DNA of 45,877 nt from a virus. The position numbers and the translations under genes were made by a program. The notes beneath the pieces are model-generated. The model had not been told where the DNA came from and did not search any database. It was given only the letters and a program-made list of their open reading frames with translations. The stretch is taken from positions 1-45,877 of the IMG/VR virus record IMGVR_UViG_3300012920_000071; one strand, 5' to 3'. Below, one piece after another: positions 33,670 to 41,302 of the stretch. How positions within the stretch are numbered: the first letter of the stretch is position 1; the number at the start of each line of letters is the position of its first letter.

Positions 33670-36027
33670 ATGGGTTGGTATGGCATAGCAGGGAGGTACA
33701 CGCATATTGATATGGCTGGACTCCAGCCACATCACGACACAACACTGCCCGCCGCTGCACTCTTTCCTAATAGACCAGACATTAAGCCTGAGTTTTACAA
33801 TTTAAATCCAGACCTAGGCGAAATTAAAACTCCATGGGACGCTATACAAGATAAGTATGATGCTGTTCTTGCTCCTCCTGGCTTGTATCCTCCCGCAAGA
33901 GAATATAGTTACGTTGCTTACTCTGAGCCACATAGTTCAGAGTATGTTCATAAAATGCTATATCATCTAAAAGGGGCAAAAATTAAGTTTGAATGTAATA
34001 TCCAGCCAAACCCCATCAAATATGATTCTGATGATATGAGGCCAGCTTGGGAGCAAACATATTCTTGTGAGGATGAGGAAGGATGGTCGCCTGATAGACC
34101 TCGTTTTACTGGATTGGAAGGCTATGGTCGAGATGGAAAGCTTGATAAGGAGTTAGGTTACACCCCAAACCAAACATTTATTTTAGAAGGTGAGTTTTTA
34201 GGTCATACTGAAATTTGGTTTGATAAAGACTTGCGTAATGGTGGAAGAGATAAAGGTAATCTTTCAAAAAGAATACTATATACACACCCAACACAAAAAT
34301 ACCTTAGTAAAACAGAAGGAGTATCTCTAACAGGACACTACTTAGGTGCAACATACCGCCCTGCAACAAAAGCTGATGTGGAACAATGTCCAACTGTAGA
34401 TGACGGTGTAATTTGGACAGAAGGTGATATTATGGGTGATATATTTGAGGCAGGTTCCATCCATTACTCATTCAGAGTCGTGCGTGAGGATCAGTTTTAT
34501 AATCACTATTATGACTATGTTGACGCAGGGAACCCTCTCATACCTGGGCAGCCAGGCTGGGTAGAGGGGGGTAATACTACTGCAGCTTTCACTAGGGAAC
34601 AACGTGGTGATCATAAGTGGCATTTGGTTCATCGTTTCCACTTTCATCCTCATGGGATATTAGACCCTGAAGTTCGTGGTAAATATTATGAAATTATAGA
34701 AGACAAGTATTCAGGCTATGGTGATAACATACCTTCTTTTGGGTGTGAAAATGGTGATCTTCAGACTGAAGAAGCTGAATTACCAAAGCGTTTTGATTTG
34801 CAGACATGTAGTGAAGTTGATGGAAAGTTTGCCACAGTATATAGTTCATCCTACATTGAGCGCCTCACGGAAATAGAGGGAGTTGATTGTAGCATTCCCT
34901 ATAATTACCCTGACTACGATCATGAGTTTCATCCCAAAGGCCCGCCTTATGAGCCCGAACCTTGTTTCCCGCCTTCACAGGAAGCCATCATAAGAAATCA
35001 TGGCTATGATGAACTAAGGAGACGTCAGGAAAAATGTCCTCATGGCCCGTATGGTTCTGCTGTGTGGGAATACTGGGCTTATCAAAAAGGGGAGAATGGA
35101 GACTTACATTGCCCACTAAAGTTTAGTGAAGCTATCACTTACTACAAAAATACCGACCTATCTAAGTGCGGTGGTGGAAGAATGAAGTCAAACACTGGCT
35201 TAAAACACCTTTGCGAAGGAATGCCAAGATATGTTGGGTATGATGATGAGGAAATCATGCCTCTTAATCATACACGCACTTTAGCAGGAGACGAAGACTT
35301 GACCTTTTTTGTCCATAACCGATTTAAGCAAAAATGGGGGAGCGAGGCGAACTTAGATGGTAAACCTCCTAGACCTAATTCAGGGGTAGAAGCACACGCT
35401 AAATCTATGCTCCCTAATATATTTGAAAGAGGTGTGGATGTATTTTCGAATGACTTTAATGAACCTAGCTTTGCGCAGTCTCCTTTACCAATTTATCCAT
35501 ACAAACCACCTGTAAATGGAATCCCACAGTCATGGGATGAATCTTTCAATGGGGGAGAGGGCAACCAATACCGATCAATGTGGTATGATGGTGGCGACAA
35601 ATATACACCTCGGTTAATCAGTTGGCGACCTCCTAATAATAAAGGTCGCTATGGTGGTCCTAATAGCTTAATAAGAGATGAGGCAAGGGAGGAAAAAGGT
35701 CAGGCATTTATTGATGACTATGAAATTGAATGGATAGCACCAGTTGAATATATTACAGGGCAGGCAACAATATTCGGTGAGAGTTACAAGATAGCGGTTA
35801 GGTTGCCTGGTAAAAATGTGTGGAATGGTGGCTATAGTGGAAGTGTATCCTTAGAAATTGAACCTATATTTGAAGAAGAGCCAACGAAATGCTGGACACC
35901 AAGAAGTGAGAATATCCCCAAAAAAGATAAGGATTTTCCGTGGGCAGAAGAGGTATGTATAGATTTTGATAAAGCTTCTAAAGAAGAAGTGCCAGAAGAG
36001 GAACCTGAAGAGGAAGAAGGACCATGA
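33670..36027 (+). CDS. large tail-associated protein, 785 aa
   Basis: Start chosen at ATG 33670 (MGWYGIAGRYTHIDM), because the farther ATG (33616) would overlap the previous gene by 50 nt. Very rich in Tyr, Asp, Pro and Gly, with many Cys; ends in an acidic run (KEEVPEEEPEEEEGP). No recognised domain. It may be the receptor-binding or tip spike protein, but this is only an inference from length and place. Confidence 0.55.
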   Translation: MGWYGIAGRYTHIDMAGLQPHHDTTLPAAALFPNRPDIKPEFYNLNPDLGEIKTPWDAIQDKYDAVLAPPGLYPPAREYSYVAYSEPHSSEYVHKMLYHLKGAKIKFECNIQPNPIKYDSDDMRPAWEQTYSCEDEEGWSPDRPRFTGLEGYGRDGKLDKELGYTPNQTFILEGEFLGHTEIWFDKDLRNGGRDKGNLSKRILYTHPTQKYLSKTEGVSLTGHYLGATYRPATKADVEQCPTVDDGVIWTEGDIMGDIFEAGSIHYSFRVVREDQFYNHYYDYVDAGNPLIPGQPGWVEGGNTTAAFTREQRGDHKWHLVHRFHFHPHGILDPEVRGKYYEIIEDKYSGYGDNIPSFGCENGDLQTEEAELPKRFDLQTCSEVDGKFATVYSSSYIERLTEIEGVDCSIPYNYPDYDHEFHPKGPPYEPEPCFPPSQEAIIRNHGYDELRRRQEKCPHGPYGSAVWEYWAYQKGENGDLHCPLKFSEAITYYKNTDLSKCGGGRMKSNTGLKHLCEGMPRYVGYDDEEIMPLNHTRTLAGDEDLTFFVHNRFKQKWGSEANLDGKPPRPNSGVEAHAKSMLPNIFERGVDVFSNDFNEPSFAQSPLPIYPYKPPVNGIPQSWDESFNGGEGNQYRSMWYDGGDKYTPRLISWRPPNNKGRYGGPNSLIRDEAREEKGQAFIDDYEIEWIAPVEYITGQATIFGESYKIAVRLPGKNVWNGGYSGSVSLEIEPIFEEEPTKCWTPRSENIPKKDKDFPWAEEVCIDFDKASKEEVPEEEPEEEEGP

Positions 36028-36533
36028 ACTCATACACACATAGCTCAAAGTTTACAGTAGAAGTCTCATTAAAGAACGACAATGTGACAGCTACGCCTTT
36101 TGACACAGCATCAGCAACGGGTGATGCGGAGCCACTAGACCCCGAAAAAGACTTGGAGATTAGGGTAATGGACACGAAGTACATTGGCACAGGACTCGGT
36201 AAAGACGATAAAGGTCGTCCTGCTAATCCAGAGGTTAAGAGGGAATTGCATAACTCATTATCTTTTCATGCTCTTGCTGCTGGTAGCTCAGTGAGTCCAT
36301 ACCTCCAAAAAGTTTGTGTGAAAATTAAAAGAATTGGAGACATTGAAGATATCAATAGTGTTAATCGACAGCCTCCCAATCCTTATAGTAAATTAGTGCA
36401 GATTGGGGTAGATGACCTACCAATAGCAGGTACGAATGGTGGCAACGCTTTCACCGGTAATCTTTCGCCTGACAAGGAGTTGGGACAAGAAAGTGTAACA
36501 GAATTTCCAGAGAAATACGCAGATTATGACTAA
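36024..36533 (+). CDS. hypothetical protein, 169 aa
   Basis: Purine-rich GGAGGAAGAAGG upstream of ATG 36024 acts as SD but also codes the acidic end of the previous protein. Product starts MNSYTHSSKFTVEVSLKNDN, beta-prone, acidic. No family recognised. Probably the last tail gene. Confidence 0.6.
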   Translation: MNSYTHSSKFTVEVSLKNDNVTATPFDTASATGDAEPLDPEKDLEIRVMDTKYIGTGLGKDDKGRPANPEVKRELHNSLSFHALAAGSSVSPYLQKVCVKIKRIGDIEDINSVNRQPPNPYSKLVQIGVDDLPIAGTNGGNAFTGNLSPDKELGQESVTEFPEKYADYD

Positions 36534-36783
36534 AGGAGAAATACTTAGAGATGAAGCCATCGAGCACTTTCGTAATCGAGCAAAAGCAAAATACGATGCA
36601 GGGCAGGAACAACATGGTGGATTTCTTAAAGATAGGGTAGATTGGAAGGACTTAGAGGACGAGTCTATTGACTTTATGTTTTACCTTTATGCTCTGATGA
36701 ATAAAAAAGAAGAGGAGATACTACAACTTAAGAATAAGATAAAGTCTCTTGAATCTAGAATGTTAGAAATAGACTCGCGTTGA
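36526..36783 (+). CDS. MazG-like protein, 85 aa
   Basis: Contains AKAKYDAGQEQHGGFLKDRV ... LEDESIDFMFYLYALM. The KYxxGQxEHGG ... EsiDxxxYL pattern is that of small MazG-like all-alpha phage proteins (possible nucleotide pyrophosphohydrolase). The acidic ExxxD residues of the second helix are present. C-terminal coiled coil (KEEEILQLKNKIKSLESRML). Overlaps the previous gene by 8 nt. Confidence 0.6.
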   Translation: MTKGEILRDEAIEHFRNRAKAKYDAGQEQHGGFLKDRVDWKDLEDESIDFMFYLYALMNKKEEEILQLKNKIKSLESRMLEIDSR

Positions 36784-36802
36784 CAACACTCGGTAGGTTG
36801 TG
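36780..36802 (+). promoter_or_regulatory. GTTGACA-N14-GTG element (holin-like gene)
   Basis: TTGACA 36780-36785 contains the previous TGA stop; 14 nt, then GTG 36800. The spacing rule identifies this start. Confidence 0.5.
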
Positions 36803-36940
36803 AGAGACGCAAATACCCTATTCATAGGTTCGGCTGGAACAGGTATCGCTATTAGTGATATAAACCCTTGGGTCAGCCTCATATGCGGATTGATGACGAT
36901 AATTTACTTATCAATATCGATCTACAAGAAACTCAAGTAA
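36800..36940 (+). CDS. holin-like small membrane protein, 46 aa, GTG start
   Basis: Starts with GTG, exactly 14 nt after a GTTGACA box, like other late genes. Product MRDANTLFIGSAGTGIAISD continues INPWVSLICGLMTIIYLSIS and ends IYKKLK: a single hydrophobic segment of about 20 residues (about 21-41) and a short basic tail. The pattern sagtGiaisdinpWvsliCGlmtiiyLsisIYKkLK is that of small phage holins I know by pattern. Lies before a metallophosphoesterase, not an endolysin, so lysis is only inferred. Confidence 0.6.
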   Translation: MRDANTLFIGSAGTGIAISDINPWVSLICGLMTIIYLSISIYKKLK

Positions 36941-36943
36941 TGT

Positions 36944-37837
36944 ATGCCTACCAAAAAAGAAAAACCTGGCACTATTGAAGTAAAATCAGTTAGTGAAAAC
37001 GTTGCTCATATAAAATACCAGCTGAAGAAGCCCACAGATAGGCTTACGGTATTACTTACATCAGATCGGCACCATGATCATGTGGATTGTCGAAGGGATA
37101 TGGAAAAAAGACACTTGGAAGAGTGTCGTAAACGTGGGGGTATAATCGTTGATATAGGCGATCTATTTTGCGCTATGCAGGGACGTAAGGACTTTCGTGG
37201 TGGCAAGAAGGCATTAGACCCTGAGCTTAAGAAAGAGGATTACTTTGATGCGTTAGTAGACCAAGCCGAAAAGTTCTACAAACCTTATGCGGATATGTTT
37301 GCTGTGCTTGGCACGGGCAACCATGAGACTGGCATTCTAAAGCACAATGAAACTAACTTAACGAAAAGGTTAGTAGGGCGACTCAAAAAATATGGCTCTC
37401 CCTGTGTGCTTGGAGGCTATTCTGGTTTTGTGCGATTCCAGTTGGTTTATGGAACTACCTCGATCTCAATACCTCTATGGTATTTTCATGGATCAGGTGG
37501 GGATGCTCCAATGTCTTTCGGTACTCTTAGCGTAAAGAGACTCGCATCACAAGTGCCTGATGCACGGATTATTGCTACGGGTCACTCTCATAATCATTGG
37601 TTGCTACCATTACCACGAGTGCGCCTAAGTCCTACTCAAAACAAAGTTTACCATGATGAGCAATTACACATCAAAGTAGGCACTTACAAAGATGAGTACA
37701 AACAAGGTATTGGGGGTTGGCATGTGGAGCGTGGAGGTATGCCAAAACCTGTTGGGCAAGTTTGGCTCAAACTTGGTATGCAAAAAAGTGACAAAACTGG
37801 AGTGAATCCAGTTATTGAGCCTGAACGTGCTATTTAG
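36944..37837 (+). CDS. metallophosphoesterase, 297 aa
   Basis: Calcineurin-like motifs are present in order: TSDRHHDH (D-x-H-type), GDLF (GDxx), GTGNHETG (GNHE) and GHSHNHW (GHxH). These bind two metal ions. Substrate is unknown; related phage enzymes hydrolyse nucleotides or phosphodiesters in DNA. Starts 3 nt after the holin-like stop; a second ATG (36940) is in another frame. A terminal Lys/Glu run precedes the stop. Confidence 0.8.
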   Translation: MPTKKEKPGTIEVKSVSENVAHIKYQLKKPTDRLTVLLTSDRHHDHVDCRRDMEKRHLEECRKRGGIIVDIGDLFCAMQGRKDFRGGKKALDPELKKEDYFDALVDQAEKFYKPYADMFAVLGTGNHETGILKHNETNLTKRLVGRLKKYGSPCVLGGYSGFVRFQLVYGTTSISIPLWYFHGSGGDAPMSFGTLSVKRLASQVPDARIIATGHSHNHWLLPLPRVRLSPTQNKVYHDEQLHIKVGTYKDEYKQGIGGWHVERGGMPKPVGQVWLKLGMQKSDKTGVNPVIEPERAI

Positions 37838-37974
37838 TACCCCCAAAGGGGGTAAAAAAAAGTTCATAAAAAACTCTTGACGGTCACCTTAATGTTGACC
37901 AAAAACCATCTCATGCATGGGGTATGACCCTGCTACAATGAGACACGGGCAATGCCCAAAACCACAGGAGAAAT
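37838..37974. promoter_or_regulatory. intergenic control region before the recombination operon
   Basis: 137 nt without a gene. It contains the hairpin TACCCCC-AAA-GGGGGTA (37838-37854, followed by A8, not by a U-run), the inverted repeat GGTCA-N9-TGACC (37882-37900) with TTGACG just before it, a TACAAT box (37934-37939) and a small GGGC/GCCC hairpin (37947-37957) just before the SD of gene 37975 (AGGAG 37966-37970). A promoter/operator is likely; a -35 at proper spacing is not clear. Confidence 0.45.
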
Positions 37975-38709
37975 ATGAACGAATTAGCTACAGCTGAATA
38001 CTCTCCATCAGTGTATTCAAGTTTAAATACTCAGATGGATGCAATACAACAACTTGGTCTTGCCATCACCAAAAGTGGCTTTGCCGGTTGTGAGAAAATC
38101 GAACAGGGTGTAATTATTGCCTTCACTTGCTTGGCGGAAAAAATAACGCCAATTGAGTTTAGTAGAACCTATGACCTCATCCATGGTCAACCAACCAAGA
38201 AAGCTTCCGTTATGCTTGCGGAATTTCGTAGCCAACATGGTGGTGACTTTGATTGGATTGATGACGGTGAGGATGGTAAAAAGGCAACAATTCAGATTAT
38301 CTACAAGGGTAAGCAGAAAAAGCCTGTTAGCTTCACACTAGAGGAAGCCAAAACCAAGGGGCTTGCCAATAAGACTAACTATAAAATGCATTTGCCTGAG
38401 ATGCTTAGAGCTAGGGCTATCACTAAAGCACTTCGTATGTATGTACCAGAGATTGCTGCAGGGATTTATGATCCCTATGAGGTTGATGCAAATGCTACGG
38501 TTGAAAAGCTTTTGAATACACCAGTAGAGGAATCAACTGACTACGTCAAATCCGTGAAGAACCTTGTGGCTGAGAGACCTGAAGAGCAACAGAAGCAAAT
38601 TATGGATATTCTGAAAAAGAAATTCAAGATAGCTGAGTTGGATTCGCTCAATCAAGGTCAGGCAGAAAAAGTCTGCAATGGTTGGGAAGCCTTCATGGAG
38701 TCTCTCTAA
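37975..38709 (+). CDS. RecT-like recombination protein, 244 aa
   Basis: Strong SD (AGGAG). Central pattern FTLEEAKTKGLANKTNYKMH followed by LPEMLRARAITKALRMYVPE and GIYDPYEVD is that of phage RecT-type annealing proteins (ML..RA..KA.R...PE...G.Y...E). The N-terminal half contains FTCLAEKITPIEFSRTYDLI. Such proteins anneal single strands and work with an exonuclease, here the Cas4/RecB-like enzyme two genes downstream. The exact subfamily is not certain. Confidence 0.65.
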   Translation: MNELATAEYSPSVYSSLNTQMDAIQQLGLAITKSGFAGCEKIEQGVIIAFTCLAEKITPIEFSRTYDLIHGQPTKKASVMLAEFRSQHGGDFDWIDDGEDGKKATIQIIYKGKQKKPVSFTLEEAKTKGLANKTNYKMHLPEMLRARAITKALRMYVPEIAAGIYDPYEVDANATVEKLLNTPVEESTDYVKSVKNLVAERPEEQQKQIMDILKKKFKIAELDSLNQGQAEKVCNGWEAFMESL

Positions 38710-38918
38710 TGCGTAAAAAAACAGGTCCTACCAAACACATAGCAATGCGTATCCCTATTGCATTATCTAAACGCATTGACCGACTCACTTCTGAGTCTGG
38801 AACAACTATGTCAGGTTTTATCCGTGAAGCCATCGTGACAAAAATACGTAATGAGGAGCTTGCCCTACGCCATCTAGGTGTTGATTTGGATGCTCTTGGT
38901 AGAGCGGAGAATATTTGA
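38709..38918 (+). CDS. ribbon-helix-helix regulator, 69 aa
   Basis: ATG 38709 overlaps the previous stop. MRKKTGPTKHIAMRIPIALSKRI then DRLTSESGTTMSGFIREAIV: a beta strand (HIAMRIP) followed by two helices, the classical RHH DNA-binding layout. Likely autoregulates the recombination operon; may bind one of the palindromes at 37838-37974. Confidence 0.7.
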   Translation: MRKKTGPTKHIAMRIPIALSKRIDRLTSESGTTMSGFIREAIVTKIRNEELALRHLGVDLDALGRAENI

Positions 38919-39931
38919 TGTCCAAACATCACAATCACTCACCATCTAGTTTTCCAATGCGGCTCAGGTGTCCACGCTACCAAAGTGGTGCACCTGGGGC
39001 CGCTGCGGAACATGGTACAGCAATGCATGAGGTTTTTGCATCGCTTTTTGAGGATAGGCTTCCTCTATTTAACTCTGACATATCTGATGATGACCTCGAT
39101 GCATTAAAGTGGGCAAAAGATGAAGTTGATATTCGTACTACTTTAGAGTTCCCCATTGAGGTCGAGACAAAGCTTACTTACTCAGACGCAAAGCTGAAAG
39201 AGGTTTACTTCGGAACAGGTGATGTAGTCAATGGACCACAACTATTTGACTTAAAGACCGGTGATCAACATGGATATTGGCCACAAATGGCTGGATATGC
39301 ATTAGCTCTAATGGATGAGCGAGGATATAAGACCGTGGAAACCCACATTCTCTACACTCGTTTTCGTAAGGTTTACTCACGGACTATTGAGAAAAAGCAA
39401 GCTGAAGCCATCATCAATGATATAATATACAAGGCCGAGGATCCAGGTGCCAAGGAAATACCCAATGAATATTGCGGATGGTGTGCTCGCAGACTTGAGT
39501 GTGAAGCCCTGAAAGATAGGGCTAATACAATAGTCGCTCATCAAGACTGGGCTTTAGATAGCTATAGGATTGATGAAATTGCTAAAAACCCAAATGAGCT
39601 ATCAAAGGCTTTATCATTGGCCAAGCTTATGAAGCAATGGGTATCAGCGATTGAAGATGAGGCCAAGAACCATGAGGAGATACCCGGCTATAAATGGAAG
39701 GAAGTAAAAGGGCGTAGAAACATAAAGGATGCTCTTGCTGCTTCCAAGCGGGTAAATTTACCCATAGAAACTTTTCTGACAGCCTGTAGTGCATCTGTGA
39801 CATCTCTAGAGAAAATATATAGAGAGGAGCTTGGTATTACACCAAGTGAAGCACGAGCAATGCTACAGGAGAACCTATCAGAAGTAATCAATGAAACTAA
39901 GTCATACAAAAAACTAGAACCTAAGAAATGA
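38918..39931 (+). CDS. Cas4/RecB-like exonuclease, 337 aa
   Basis: ATG 38918 chosen. PD-(D/E)XK pattern: AEHGTAMHEVFASLF (helix with H), FGTGDVVNGPQLFDLKTGDQ (D ... D-x-K), and YWPQMAGYALALMDERG (QxxxY). Four Cys occur: C near residue 12 (LRCPRYQ) and CGWCARRLEC (about 187-196), the layout of an iron-sulfur Cas4/RecB-like nuclease. It would resect DNA ends for the RecT-like protein. The C-terminal 120 aa are a charged helical domain. Confidence 0.8.
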   Translation: MSKHHNHSPSSFPMRLRCPRYQSGAPGAAAEHGTAMHEVFASLFEDRLPLFNSDISDDDLDALKWAKDEVDIRTTLEFPIEVETKLTYSDAKLKEVYFGTGDVVNGPQLFDLKTGDQHGYWPQMAGYALALMDERGYKTVETHILYTRFRKVYSRTIEKKQAEAIINDIIYKAEDPGAKEIPNEYCGWCARRLECEALKDRANTIVAHQDWALDSYRIDEIAKNPNELSKALSLAKLMKQWVSAIEDEAKNHEEIPGYKWKEVKGRRNIKDALAASKRVNLPIETFLTACSASVTSLEKIYREELGITPSEARAMLQENLSEVINETKSYKKLEPKK

Positions 39932-40398
39932 TTAACTATACCTACACTGACGCGGACGCTAGTATCAAGCGTCCAATTGAACCCGGCGAGTATGCCACTA
40001 AAATTACCTCCTGTGTTTTCGGGATGGCAAAGACAGGCACGGACAAGCTTGATATTACATTAAGTTTTCCAGAAATAGATTCTACATTGATTGAGAGCAT
40101 ATACTTCACTGCGAAGTCTCAATGGAAGTTTGATCTTGTTCTCAAGTGCTTTGCTAAGAGCAAGGGTGCAACACTTCCTGCTAAGGGAACTGAAATCACG
40201 ATCAATGAGGATTTCGTGAACAAGTTTTTACTTGGTGCTCATGGCAGGGTTACTGTTGAGGATGAGGAGTATCCCATTGGTAGCGGATCAACACGAAGTC
40301 GTGTGAAAATCTTTCACCCAAGTGTTGAGCAAATTAAGATGGATGTTGGGTTGGCAACTCAGCAAGCAAAAGAAGAAACCGACGACCTACCTTTCTGA
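39928..40398 (+). CDS. single-stranded DNA-binding-like protein, 156 aa
   Basis: Overlaps the nuclease end by 4 nt. Beta-rich core (KITSCVFGMAKTGTDKLDIT ...) and an acidic tail ending DDLPF, the tail seen in SSB proteins that recruits repair partners. No clear OB-fold motif beyond that. Position in a recombination operon agrees. Confidence 0.65.
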   Translation: MINYTYTDADASIKRPIEPGEYATKITSCVFGMAKTGTDKLDITLSFPEIDSTLIESIYFTAKSQWKFDLVLKCFAKSKGATLPAKGTEITINEDFVNKFLLGAHGRVTVEDEEYPIGSGSTRSRVKIFHPSVEQIKMDVGLATQQAKEETDDLPF

Positions 40399-40679
40399 TG
40401 GATATATTTTGGAATATTTGTACTGGCCTTGGAGCCTTCGTCTTTGGACTAACCACTATAATATTAGTGTGGGGGTTAGTTCTTAGTATCACAGGTAAGG
40501 TTGCTGAGACACGTGATCGTGATGAGCTAATTAAGCTTCTCGATCCTGATGCTCGACTCAAGCGCGTTGATGACTTAATTAAGGAACTTGAGGAGCGTAA
40601 GGTAATATCCGATGGTTTGGATATTAAGGAGGAGGAGACTAAAGCTTCTGATATTTCTACTACAAAGTCTGGGGACTAG
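40398..40679 (+). CDS. small membrane-anchored protein, 93 aa
   Basis: ATG 40398 overlaps the previous stop. One clear transmembrane segment near the N-terminus (LGAFVFGLTTIILVWGLVLS, about 11-30), then a charged coiled-coil tail (RDELIKLLDPDARLKRVDDL ...). No family recognised. Possibly a membrane-attached accessory of replication or of holin type. Confidence 0.65.
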   Translation: MDIFWNICTGLGAFVFGLTTIILVWGLVLSITGKVAETRDRDELIKLLDPDARLKRVDDLIKELEERKVISDGLDIKEEETKASDISTTKSGD

Positions 40680-40789
40680 TGTGGTTGTTTCATTGTTGGG
40701 AGTGAGGTTCACGGTGTTTTTTCATACCTTTCCACACCAAAGGGATATTGCTTTTATATGTAGGGCATAACCTGCCTCACTCCCATACA
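40680..40789. repeat. intergenic gap with 10-bp inverted repeat
   Basis: GGGAGTGAGG (40698-40707) and CCTCACTCCC (40775-40784) are perfect complements, 67 nt apart, the right arm ending 5 nt before ATG 40790. Between them lies GGTGT/ACACC. No SD precedes the next gene, so this could be a long-range leader structure hiding or presenting the start. Confidence 0.55.
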
Positions 40790-41302
40790 ATGAATATCAT
40801 AGCGTTAGATTTAGGAAGCACCACAGGCTGGGCAAGCTACTGTAACGGTGTTTACAATAGTGGAACTAAATCCTTTGCCCTCACAAAGTATGAGGGTAGG
40901 GGGATGCAGTTTCTTAAATTCCGTAGATTCCTGGGAGAACTCGCATCAATGGTGCGACCTGAGTTCATAGCTCTAGAGGAAGTTCGTAGACACTTAGGGA
41001 CAGATGCTGCTCATGCTTACGGAGGTTATCTTGCTCATGTAGGTAGCTATTGTGAGGAAGCTGAAATACCCCATGTGGGTGTGCCTGTGGGAACAATCAA
41101 AAAGTTTGCTTGCGGAAAGGGTAATGCAAATAAAGACGAGATGGTTGAGGCTGCTAAGATTAAGTATCCCGATCAAGTAATAGAGGATGATAACCAAGCT
41201 GATGCATTGATGTTGCTTGGTTATGCAATGAGAGAAATAGCATCTCCTGAGTGGGGTGCTTTATTAAAAGGAGAAAACAATGGAATTACCAAAGATACCT
41301 AG
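40790..41302 (+). CDS. RuvC-like Holliday junction resolvase, 170 aa
   Basis: Start placed at ATG 40790 (MNIIALDLGSTTGW), giving the RNase H-fold first strand with its Asp. Other acidic residues: FIALEEVRRH (Glu) and DDNQADALMLLGYA (Asp pair). This is a phage RuvC-like resolvase, which resolves branched DNA before packaging or in recombination. Overlaps the next gene by 23 nt. Confidence 0.8.
   Translation: MNIIALDLGSTTGWASYCNGVYNSGTKSFALTKYEGRGMQFLKFRRFLGELASMVRPEFIALEEVRRHLGTDAAHAYGGYLAHVGSYCEEAEIPHVGVPVGTIKKFACGKGNANKDEMVEAAKIKYPDQVIEDDNQADALMLLGYAMREIASPEWGALLKGENNGITKDT

Noticed and set aside
37895-37919. TTGACC followed by ATG at 12 and 16 nt
   Set aside because: Spacing and last base differ from the element, and the downstream reading frames are 4 to 26 codons and overlap gene 37975 in another frame.
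40681-40770. Short GTG-started ORF (29 codons) just after the stop of gene 40398
   Set aside because: No SD, no recognisable product, and the region is better explained by the inverted repeat.
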